A stretch of DNA of 64,000 bases from Agelaius tricolor (Eukaryota > Chordata > Aves > Passeriformes > Icteridae), in contig JALJCS010000001.1 of the NCBI GenBank assembly GCA_023055355.1, positions 48,613,381 through 48,677,380 of the forward strand. Direction: 5' to 3'. A program made the translations under genes and the position numbers. The notes under the pieces are model-generated. The model saw only the letters and a program-made list of their open reading frames with translations, was not told the DNA's origin and searched no databases. This document shows positions 29,799 through 41,022 of this stretch, in pieces; the first letter of the stretch is position 1; the number at the start of each line of letters is the position of its first letter.

Positions 29799-32700
29799 GG
29801 AGCACAGGTTTTGGGAAAGGTTTTCTTGTACTTTACACAGTGATAGGAAGAGTTAACATAAAAAGTAGCTGAGTGTGTGAATCTTTTGAGTGACTCGATC
29901 AAAGTAGAAGTTTGAGACTCATATTTTAGTTATCCAGGAGCTTTTAATGGGAAGTTTTACTACAGCATATACTAGTTACTGCATTACTCCCATGTGCAGA
30001 GGAGCAAAGGATAATGCTGTCGGGAAGATATACAACTTCCCATTTCCTATGCAGTAAATCATCCCATGTAGGAGAAGAGGTGTCTGCAATTTCAGTCATT
30101 CTTGATGCCCTATAACATACCAGCACAGCTTTTAATTAAAACTATAGAGCAGGAAGGGCTTTTATTTCACTCCAGAGCAGGATGGGTGGTAATGATGAGA
30201 AGGGGATGACTCTTTGCTTATTAACTTGCAATATTACCAGTACTCCTCCCATGAACAGCCATCTGGTGCCTGAGAACAACCCGACTTATTATTACAGGGC
30301 ACGTTCATTGCCGAGTCTGTGAGGCTGTTGCACATCCCACTCACAGAGACATGGCAGTGAGGCTTAGAAACCTAGCATGCCCATGAAATCCCTGTCCCAC
30401 GAGTCTTTAGCCAAAATGTGACATTCCACTGAAAACTCTGAGAATGAAAAAATCTGCTCCTGTGTCACATGCATTGCTTGCAGGGAGCAAATGTCCCAAG
30501 GCACAGCAGAGCTACAGAACAGCAACTGTGAGGCCAAAAGAAAGTGTGCTCTGCAAGTCAATTTCTTTGCACCAGAGGGTGTTTGCATCTGCAGTGCTCT
30601 TTGGACAGATGTGGCCACATATCAGTTCACTGAAGTAAGCTGCATTAAGAAACATTGCTTGCCAGTTATTTTGGCCTTGAGCAGTGGAGGGTGGGGTCTT
30701 TTCTTAAAGAAAAAGAACTGTAAAAATCAAAGGCTGTATCTTCATATTCAGTTCACAGCTACCTCGGGAAATCTCGGGCATCCTTGGGGTCAGAACCCCA
30801 GTGTCAGAGTCAGACAAGCCAGCAGGACCACACACCTCTCACCATCCACAAGGGACAAGAACCCCACTGGCATCCCTTTGAGGAGGACAGAGATTCTGGT
30901 CTGCAGTCAGGGTCTGCCAGGACTTCGGTGTCAGACTCTGGCTCTCAGTTTCTCGCCACCAACAGAAGAGCCTTGGGGTCAGTGTACTCCTCATCCTGGC
31001 TGCCAGACCAATTTGAAGCCAGTCACTCTTGGGCTGTCACAAGCCACAGGTCGGCCCCAGGTGTGACTGCAAACATGTGGCCCATGTCTGATGGTGTCCA
31101 TATGTGAAGTGATACCTGGGATAACATGGGTCCTCTGGTCAAGCAGGTGTCTCCTCGGGCATTTTTTCCAGCTGCTCTCTCCAGGTGCTGACAATGGGGC
31201 TGCCTGCTGCCTTGTGGGACCTTTTTTGGGCCCCTCTTCCAAAGCAAATCCTGTTGTACACATCTCCAGGGCAAAACTTCACGCCAGCACTCACTTAGAT
31301 GCTCTCCTCCAGTTCTGACAAACCATCCTACACAACACAGCCACAGAGGTAATTTCAGAGCTGGCTGTCAGGCTTTTGCTGCCTTCCCTCTTCTTGAGAG
31401 CAGCAAATGCATGCAGCTTGTCTCCATGTCCATTGCCTTCTCAGCACCCTGTCCCCTCCAGAGCTATCACTGAACTTTCAGTGGGATGCCAGGTCTCTCA
31501 TGATCAGTGAATTATGCCAGACATTACCACTTCAGGTTGGGTTTTTCAAACAGTCCAACTTCTCTTTTTCCATGCTGTTTATGTTAGGGAGCAGCTCCCT
31601 GTAAATGCACAAACTGTCACTTTTTCTCATTTAAAATGCATTCTTAAAAGACTTTCTTTGGAACAATAGCTGCAAAAATGTGTCAAGAAGAGAATGGGTG
31701 CTGTGCCAACCAGCTCAAGCCTCTTGTTTCTGCCTCCTTGCCTCTTTGAGCTATGCTGCAAATTCTTTTGCCAGGCTGAAGCCTATGGGACCACAGGCTC
31801 AGATCCACATACTTCCCATGTTTTTCCATTGCCTGGAACAATCAGATAGTAGACCAACGATAGTAGCTCAATGATAAAGCAAGACATTCAACTCACACTC
31901 TTGACTGAGAGCAAATTATCGTTTATTAATGCAAATATAAAGAAATTCCTTTACCACCTACAGGAAAAAAATTTAGGTAATTTCTTCCCATCAGTCCAGT
32001 GGGGGAATACAGCAAACCACCATTACTCACATAGGCTTTGCCTTTTCCCCAGCTGAAATTGAAAGGAGTGGGGTTTTCAGGCTTGAAATTTGCTCTCCAG
32101 GATGTGGTCAATGTCTCCAAGACATAGTGAATCCCTGTCACCTTATGCTTTGAAAGACATCCTGATGGTCTGAGTTACAACCTTCACTAAACTCTGCATT
32201 CACTTCAGCCATGCCCACTCCTACTGTTGAAATACTCTGAAATAGTGAAAGGCCTCAGATGCAATACTCCCCAGGTCCAACATGATGCAAATCCCAAGAG
32301 TTGCACTGTTCCCTGCAGAGGGCACACTAAGAGATTTCCTATTGCTCCTTAGGCCATAATCTGCTAAATACTTTGAAGTAGTTGTAATACTGGTGTTAGA
32401 GCCTCATAGTCCCAGCCATATTTAGATATTCTTCAGTTTTCTTCACCTGGAGAAAGTTTGCATGGGTGACTACAATCCACAGGCTACTTGCCAAAACTGG
32501 TTCATGCAGCATAACTAGACTACTGGAGACAAAGAAGCTGCATACGGAAGAATCCTATAAAGAGTAAGGAGTTGCCTGTCAGACATAGACCCAAACCAAC
32601 TACTGGCCTTTTAAAAATGAGGGAATGCGGTAGACATCAATGCAACTTTTATGGATCCTACTCTGACTACAAATTATATTTTAAAATGTGTAAAAACAAG

Positions 32701-35265
32701 TTTTCTAAAGGGGTTTAACTGAAACAGTAGAATAAGGAGCTAATTTCGAGAATGTCTTGAAAAAAATATGTTAAGTGGTTGGGAACTCTCAATCCCAACC
32801 AATAACTGCTCCGGTAAAGACAAAATGGGAGGTAAAGGGCCTCTAAGTTCACAGCTAGAATTGACTTTGGATTCGGGCATATGAAAAAGAAAACATGATT
32901 CCATGACCTTGATAGTCCTTTTCTAACCCTTTCATATTTAAAAAAGAAAAACACAGCAGTTCTTCCTCCTATAAATTTATATTAAGTTCTGACATATATC
33001 TTGAACAACAGATGTTCATACTCAGTCTGAAGACAGCAACTCTAAGGAAGACAAGTCTCATGAGACCTTGGACCACTGTGCTGAGTCCTTGGAGATCCTG
33101 GAAGAAAAAGCACCACAGTGGGTAGGTGATGCTAACACTCAGGTAAAAAGTACTTAAGTGGTGCTAAGAGAGTTGCAGGTGCACAGGAGAATTAGGGGAT
33201 ACCAGCTTGAAATTGTTTTCTGTTCACTCTCTTATGGGAGACTGCATTCCACATTATCCTTTCCAGGAGTGTCTTGCACCACAGAAACCAGAATTATATA
33301 AAATTTCTCATTATGTCTGCTTAATTAGGCAGAGGAGTTCCTAAATTTGTCAAAACATAAGCACAGTCTGACATTTGATTGCAAACCCCTTGAAACACTC
33401 AACTCTCAAACAAGTCCTGTTTGCACTGAGACTGCAGCAAGATATAAAAATGCAGTTACCTCCTCCGAAACACCTCAACCTTTCCATTTTTGTCTTGACT
33501 GTGGCTTTGCTAGAGTCCTCCATCAGCCCTTCTGAGCAGTGTTGGAATCAATGAGCTCTAAAGGAGTGTTTGAGGCTTAATGAGTGTTCCCCAGGTCTCA
33601 GCAGGGTGGTACAGCAGGGGTGGGTACAAATTCCTCCTTCTGAGCAGCCTGTGCACAAAGCCTTAGCCCACATTGTCTCCTGTGACTGGCAAATACAGAA
33701 AGCTACAGCAAGTTTGTCTGCTACAGCAAGTGAGCAGAGGTCTGCTACTATAATGAGTTGCATGTGCAAGCCCCCAAGCCCTCACTGAAGGAACATTAAT
33801 TACACATTGTGAAAAATCAGCCAGCAAACTAGATGAGAAACTGGGGCTTGCTGCCATCCTGCTCTTGTGGGTTCACCTCCGTGCAGGATTGTTGGGGAAA
33901 ACATCCCACTGGGATGCCTCCTGCAAGAGGAAGCAGTGTCTCTTGCTCGGCTGACCCAAGGCCAAGTGAGCAGTGCAGGTGCACAAGGCAGGAGGAGGGA
34001 GCAGGCAAGATCAGGGATACCACTGAGCACCCACAGGCCAGTGGGCAACAAGGAGGGGCTGCTTCAGTGACCCTGCCTGGATGAAAATTCCCAATTTAAA
34101 AAATCAGGGTAAGAAAAGTGCTGATGGGCATATAATCATATGTCTGTAGGTATTAAATGCATTTAATTTACAGTACATTGACACCAAAACTGTTGAAGCA
34201 CATGATGTGCAAAGGATCCACGTTCTTAATATAGGTCTCATCAAATCCTGAGTTTCACTGAATGAAAATGCTTCACTTTGCAACCTCACTCTGGTACTCC
34301 CCTCTTGTCAGTCATTGGTCTGTGCAGTCCTACAGTACCCATAGGAAGGAGCTACTTCTACTGTAGCCTTTTTACGTTTATTGGACACTACCAGACCTAG
34401 TGAGTAGCTGGAGGCAGTGTGACAGCTCCAAATATCTTGAATCCAATTTAACTGAAGATTAAACAATTTTTTTCATTCCAATGCATTATCCTTTTTATAA
34501 CTCCATGCACTGCAGAGCATCTAGTTCATTATGTGTAACCATCAGATATGAAAGAAAAAACAAGTCTGGAACTAGCAGACTTTTCCCACAGATGAAACTG
34601 TATTCTCACATACTAAAACAACCAACAGTGAAATATTTTGCTATTTGTCATCAAGAGATCCAAAAATTTCTCCAAGGTACAGCAATTTCACTTCTCAGAT
34701 TTACTGCCCGAGCCTCTCTTCGGATTCATTATTTCCCCGCCATTGAGAGTATGTTTACAAAGCCAGGTTGTTTGTATTTCCCTCTCTCCCCAACAGCAAA
34801 AGACAGCAAATTTAATAACACTGCAAGCTAGAAACTGCTCTGTGGCAAAGCTGAGCCTCAATCCAAGAGACCAATCAATCTGCTGTACTGTAAACATGGC
34901 AAAGAAAAGAATACCAGTTTCATCTCTTCTCCCCTTACACACTGGATTTTTCATTTAATAGACAAAATGCAGGTACAGAAAATAATTTGCTTTACTGAGT
35001 CTGTACAATGAACGACCTTAACTTTTCTGGTAACTTAAAAAGATAGCAGGACTCCACATTGTCACCATCAGTATGCACATTTCAGAATGTTTTTAGACAT
35101 GCTTGGGGACATCACTGCAGATGAAGCATTTCACACCTCTCGGGGTCCTTCAGGGCTACTCCTCACCAGCCAGGCTGGCTGCTCTGCTTGCTGTAAAGCA
35201 CAACTCACACCTTCCTGCTGCTCCAGCCAGCAGAAAAACAACTGGTCAGGAAGAAAAGGAGTAAG
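29797..35265. other. Intergenic, no gene recognised
   Basis: A patch at about 30765-31260 is GC-richer and contains overlapping frames on both strands (up to 191 codons) with no recognisable domain. A short CR1-like 3' tip may lie at about 32890-32935. The rest is AT-rich single-copy sequence downstream of STXBP5. Confidence 0.5.
32890..32940 (+). mobile_element. Possible CR1 3' tip
   Basis: The words GATTCCATGACCTTGATAG and TCCTTTTCTAACCC resemble the last bases of CR1 in plus orientation (ATGATCTT-AAGGTCC-TTCCAACCC). Only about 45 bases are recognisable, so this is tentative. Confidence 0.3.
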
Positions 35266-35295
35266 CTACACTCATTTCAGGAGAGATTTGAATAG

Positions 35296-35301
35296 TTTAT
35301 T
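35296..35301 (-). terminator. STXBP5: Distal poly(A) signal of STXBP5
   Basis: AATAAA on the minus strand is the furthest-downstream signal before the sequence turns into intergenic DNA. Cleavage is expected 10-30 bases lower, near 35266-35286. GT-rich words (GTGTAG, TTGTTTTTCTG, AAGGTGTGAGTTGTG) follow on the same strand, as expected for a downstream element. Further AATAAA signals lie at 35422-35427, 36875-36880, 37529-37534, 38425-38430, 38785-38790, 39565-39570 and 40570-40575, so shorter 3' ends are possible. Confidence 0.55.
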
Positions 35302-37679
35302 TTGCCCAATCAAGAGCCCTTCAGCATAATGACACATTCATATACACATATATGAACATTTTTTTCTGAAACATTAATGTATAATACATTTTAAATTTAA
35401 AATACCAGCTGCACAGGTATTTTTATTTACAAAAATATTCCATACTTAATTTTTTAACTTCATTATGATGACATAGTTCAGTCCAAGTACATGTAAGTAA
35501 AATAACTCTATGCAATCTAACATAGTTGAGTTTGTAACAGTACAGTTTGCAGTTCATATGAAACTATATTTGTAGACAGATGGATTTGCAACCCTACCTA
35601 AAAATGCATATTCCAGTAATCATCCTCAGAAGAGCTAGTGGGGCTCAGCAAGACTTAACTGAAGAATAAGTTGCAATGAACATAAGGGAAAAAGAAAACA
35701 CACATGTACACACTAACAAATACAGAAACGAGAACTGCTACACATCAAGCATGCTTACCCAGGAGTGGGCAATGTTAGAAAAATTTACGGATGTATCTTT
35801 TCCCCCATGGTGCTGGTACAATGAAACAGCAGCATAACTAGAAAGCAGCATGTTTTCCTAGTTCTAACCACTACAGATAGCAGAGCTCAGGTCTAAAATA
35901 ACACAGTACTGCTTATTTACAATTCTGTTTTAAAAGGGAATATTTAAAACATGTTCCCACCCCTCTCCCTTTCCATCACCTATGACTGAATGGTAGTGGT
36001 AATCCACATACAACTTCTTACATGTTTTCAACTGAAACAGTTTAACTTCTAGTTATTTGCCTGGTAATATGGAACTTAGGTACTAACAGAAAAACACAAG
36101 CGTCAAAGTAACCTACAGCTGTAGGTTAGCTTAAATGTTTCTAGGTGCACATGGAACTACTAAAAGAAATACTGATTGACATCTTCCATTTGATTGTTTG
36201 GTGTTTCTGCCTCATTTCTCTTCTCCCTTTTTTTCCACTTCTAAAAAATTAATGCCTACATCTTTAAGTCTAAACTTTATAAGGTGGAAAAGAACCCAGA
36301 AACAGTACACTCATTGGATTTGAAACAGTAATAAGGTAGATATTTAGCACATCTTTATAATGGGCTTAAGAAGAAGAAATTGGCCCAGGTCAGCTTTTCA
36401 ATGAAAACGGAAGTAAAATTTGTTTAACTGATTCACCCATGTGACACCCTTTTTTCCCCTGATTCTGTTCACTTCCACCCCTCAAGCATCATTAATTTCT
36501 GTCTACAGAGTATTTGAAGATTTTGTGGTAGTAGCAAAGTTATCAACATCCACCCAAAAAGACTCAAATCAAGTACCCAGGAAATTGGCTGGCACAAGGG
36601 AAGATTGAAGTGACAAGCTGTCCTACCTGGAAAGGGAGGCAAGGCACTGCAGTTCCTCCCTCCCACACCAGACTGTCTGCAGTCAGTGCCTGCCTAGACA
36701 TGTTAAACTACAAGCAGAAAATAGTGGGCACTTCAGCCACAGACTCTTTAATTTTTCCAACACGTTTCAGACACAAAAAACCCCCAACAAAACAAACCCA
36801 CATAAAAACCAACCCTGATTTACATGTAAAGAGCTGATGTATAATCAAAATACGCAGATTACTCAAAGAAAATGTTTATTCGACAAACCTCACTTCAGTT
36901 TTGGAGAATTTTAAAAGTCCAAGAAATAGAGCTGAAAAAAGTCTCTCATGTGTACCAGAAAAAAACCCAAACCATAGAAAACCAGTCAGCCATGGACTGC
37001 AGCTATTGAGAAAACTTGAATATTAGGCTAGTTCCCTATCTTCTTGCTCCATACTTGGAGAATTATTCAAGGATGTTCATAATGGGAGGTAAAAATAACT
37101 GATTATTTTCTGCAAAGCAAAATGGGCTATTTGTTTTAATTGCTTAGTAATTGTATCATCTCGATATGAGATATGAATGTATTCATAAGCTTAAAACAAC
37201 TTCTATGGATAATATACATACTTTAAGTACTTTGACTTAAAACTTGAACGTAAGTCTTTTTAAAATTAAAGGTAGAAGTGTACATATAAAAATTATTTAA
37301 AACTAAAAGTATATTCTTAAGCAGTATGTATAAATATAACAGATTTCCTTTGTATTATCTAGTAACAAATGCGAAAGTGTTGCAGTAATTTATAAACTGA
37401 ATGCTGACACAGAATACGTGCCTTTCATTAGATTCTATATCGTATATACATCTTTTGCTAAGAAAACACACATTCTAAATAAATCACATAATTAGCAAAG
37501 GTGCCTGAAAGTAATCTGTTCTAAAGTCTTTATTGAACATGTGTGTTTATATACAAATAATGAACCTGAACTGCACAAATGCAGAAACAAAATTAAGGAA
37601 TAAAATACCATGATTGAATTAAAGTGCAGGAAAAATTCAAGTTTAAAAGTTCAGGTAAGATCAGTGCCATTAATTAAGC

Positions 37680-37850
37680 AAAAATGAAAAATAAAAGAAA
37701 CAAAAACAACCAAACAAAAATTCCCACCCCTCAAAAAAACCCAAACAAACCAAAACACCACCAAAACAAACAAAATTAAAAAAACCAAAAACAAAACATC
37801 AAAAGGAAAATAAAAGGAAAACTAAAAGGAAAAAAAAGCAAATGAACTTG
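37680..37850. repeat. CAAA/AAACC low-complexity tract in STXBP5 3' UTR
   Basis: About 170 bases built of A-runs separated by C, CC or G, such as CAAACAAACCAAAACACC. On the STXBP5 transcript this is a U/G-rich stretch with many GUUUG and GGUUU words. Confidence 0.8.
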
Positions 37851-40800
37851 CTTCCAAAAATCCTCCTTTGGATGTAGCTTTCCAATCACCTGCCATGCAA
37901 GTACCACCTCAGGCACAAAAACTTTGCATAAAGACAGACAACACAGCTATATATTACTCTACTTTATAACTGACTGTTTGCTGAAGAACAAATCACTGGA
38001 GATGCCTGTGGTGTAACATTATCAGACTGATTTGGAATACACACATATTTACACATACCAAGATTCAAAAGTTACGATTTGGCAGGACTAAGGTGAAGAA
38101 AAGCTTCTTCAGTTTACAGTTTTTAATGAGACACTCTACATATAAACAGATAGGTAGCAGCAGGTAGTTTCTTACTTTCATTTAAAAAAAAGCATTGTAG
38201 CTCAATTGTATTTTTTAGTTTTCCAGATACTCTAAAAAATGTCACACAACTAAAATGCTAGTGAAAAAACCAGGGGTGCTTCCCTGCAAGGATTTCAATA
38301 CACTTTGCTGTACAAAAGGTGCACCACCAATAGCACAATAAGATGCAATGATGGGTGTGTGATTGCCTTCCTTCCACTGGGAAGGAAAAAGTAACATTTT
38401 AGACTAAAATTGTACATAGCCCCTTTTATTGACCAAGAACCATTTGTGTATTTATCTCAAGAGCAACCATGTCATTATTCTTCCTATCTAGAAGCATGCC
38501 CTGAACACAAGCACCAGAAGAGATTCAACTACAAGAGATTCTGTAACACCAAATAAGCCGCTACTCCTCTGGTACTGCCAGATGGTCTCTCATTGCCTCT
38601 GATTATTTTGCTTGCTGGTGGTTGTCAAATACATCTTGATGAGAAAGTTAAGTAGGCTTTCCTTTCAAGCCAAGGTCATCTTCCATTGATTGATACCATA
38701 ATTTGTTGAAGAATACTTTTGCAATCCTCTCCCCCAGAGCCTGACCAGATTAATTCCCCAGGATTCTGTTGCCCTGAAATGTACTTTATTTTCAGCAGGT
38801 GAAATAATAATGATTCAACTCAATTTATAAATGTGAGACAAGGAAGGGGACAAGTGTCAGCTAGGGTGGGTTTTTTTGGATGTGGTACAGATAGTGGTTT
38901 ATCTCATTTTCTTCTACCTGGATGTCTCACAAAATGGTGTTAAATAGGCATTAATTAGACACTAAAAAATAAATTAACATGCAGAGGCAAATATTGCATG
39001 GCAAACTGAGTTAAGTAACTCAAGCAAACATTGCCTCAGTAGCTATGGAACAGACCTATCAAGAAATCATAATACTGCTTGTTTGAATTGTTACATTCTT
39101 ATTTTTTAAGTCCTTTGAGCAGTGGGCATAGTAGAGCATGCCCTTTTACTGGCAACACAATTCAACTGTCTTTTTAAAATGTTGCTCTACCTAAAGTGAG
39201 AAAATTTATCAGTTTGTGCTTCAAAGCCCGAACATATTTTCCTCTCATTTGAAAAGTGATTTAAGGAACCATAAGTAACTTCAATATTTTGCATCCTTGA
39301 GGTGTTTTGTAAGGTTGCCTTATCTGTGTACCTGCAACATCACTTCACAATACAAATATAACCAAAGTTTTGCTTTGGGAACATTGGGGAAGTTTGTGAA
39401 AAAAGTACACAAAATGCAATGCTTGGAGAAGCAAACCTAAGTGATTAATTTCAGACAATGTAGACCTATTAGCTTCTAAGTACTCCCTTTTATAAAACAA
39501 AACGAGTCAATGACTATTCCTGATTTGAGGAAAAAGGTCTTAAGGAATTTTTGAAATGCAAGCATTTATTTTAAGGAATACTCTCTTTTAAAAAGAGCCC
39601 TGGTTATTCACACTGATATAGCTTTAGCGCAGTAGCCATTAACAAGTTAGCTCAGCTGTATTATTTACCTCACCCAAACGGAACATTATTTCAGCAATTC
39701 CTAAAGTTTTTATGCACACTTTACCACTGCTTACAATGAAAATACTGCTTTAGAGATTAAATCCAAACTTTAGGACAAGTGCCTTTAGTGCTGCATGGGG
39801 CTGAGACAGGTACTTGTAAAGTAGCACTACTGGCAGAACTTAGAGATTGGCTAAACAACATACTGACAATTATCAAGTATTAGATGCTTGCTTGCCATTA
39901 TTCATGCATCAGCACCTCCATGGTGTGTAAAAGTTTGAAAACCTGAGTCCAAGGTTATCTGATTTCATAGTAAAGGACTAAAGGGGCATCTAGAACTCAA
40001 GTCTTGAACAAAACTATCTCAGCTATTTCAATTAATGGCTGTAAAGATACATTCTGTTAAACATTCATAAAAACTCACAGCATGAATGGAACCCACAGCC
40101 AATTCTAAATGTTACACAACCTGAACCAATAACTATTTTTGGCAAAAATAATATTTAACTGAACAGAAGTTGAAGAATTCTTACCACAAGGAAGATGTTA
40201 CCACATTTCACATTGCACGGCCATAACACAAACGAAAACTCCCAGCATGACACATTCCAGTCATATTATTCACTTGACTTTTTAATGCAAAAATTACGTA
40301 TTCTTTTGTTTTGCACGTCACAGAATATGATGTGAATACAAGAATACTAGATCAGGGGTCCAAGAAAAGACTATGCACAGGTCAACTATGTATACAATTT
40401 TCAATAAGAAATCTTCCAAGCTTCCAGCTTTTTAAATGAAAGAAGTGACAGGAAACTTCAACTCTTCTTCAGCAATAATGGTAAATATAGCGAGTCCTAG
40501 AGAGGGTAGTTGTAAGTCAGCTACTGTCCAGCAAGACAAACAGCTCGATTCCAGCTCTTGGACCCCTGATTTATTGCCTCTCCTTAAAGGAGGGTATAAC
40601 ACTGGCAGCAATTACAATAGCACAAAAACTTTTGGTATATGAAATATTAACACAGGATTGACCCTGCATTGCCCCTGCCCATCTCACCACGATTTCCCTT
40701 TACTCTCTTTCTCACATGTTCCAGCTACCTTCTCTGTTCCAACTTTATGCTAACCAACAGCTAAGAAACACTCAAGTTTCCTTTTTTGTGTGTGTTTCTT

Positions 40801-40980
40801 AGATATAAAGCTCCTCAGTTAAAGCCAGGACTGAGGTAAAACAGTGTGTCATTTGTGCTAGGAAACAACAGTATCCGATGGTGAATACTCCTTTAAATTT
40901 TAGTGGTCCTGCCAAAATTAATGAAAAAACAAGATTTTTTCATCAGGACAAAATTAAACAGATGTGATTGATGAGAGTCA

Positions 40981-41022
40981 TCAGAACTGGTACCACTTCT
41001 TGTCTTTGTACTTCAACATCAT
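40981..41022 (-). CDS. STXBP5: STXBP5 last coding exon (end of R-SNARE and stop)
   Basis: The exon encodes MMLKYKDKKWYQF followed by TGA at 40983-40981. The acceptor AG lies at 41023-41024 on the plus coordinates, after a TTTTTT tract, and the phase is 0. KYKDKKWYQF is the conserved C-terminus of tomosyn. The first residue is Met, where mammals have Ile. Because the preceding exon ends cleanly in GAG, the change is encoded here. Only 13 residues and the stop are coding; the exon continues as the 3' UTR. Confidence 0.97.
   Translation of the reverse strand: MMLKYKDKKWYQF

Larger units (their letters stand above)
35280..40980 (-). other. STXBP5: STXBP5 3' UTR, about 5.7 kb
   Basis: This is the sequence directly downstream of the STXBP5 stop codon. 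It is AT-rich, free of recognisable CR1 copies, and ends at a cluster of AATAAA signals; long 3' UTRs of this size are known for mammalian STXBP5. The left limit is inferred, not seen. Candidate regulatory items are five Pumilio-type UGUANAUA words, a 20-bp palindrome at 36109-36128, and a 14-bp inverted repeat at 40351-40364/40557-40570. A CAAA-rich low-complexity tract occupies about 37680-37850. The plus-strand open frame at 40436-40642 within it is not supported. Confidence 0.7.

Noticed and set aside
30491..31107. Overlapping frames of 191 and 107 codons on the plus strand and 83-90 on the minus
   Set aside because: Moderate GC patch, no family resemblance, frames overlap each other, and no splice or promoter context.
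40436..40642. 68-codon plus frame
   Set aside because: It lies antisense within the STXBP5 3' UTR, with no recognisable product.
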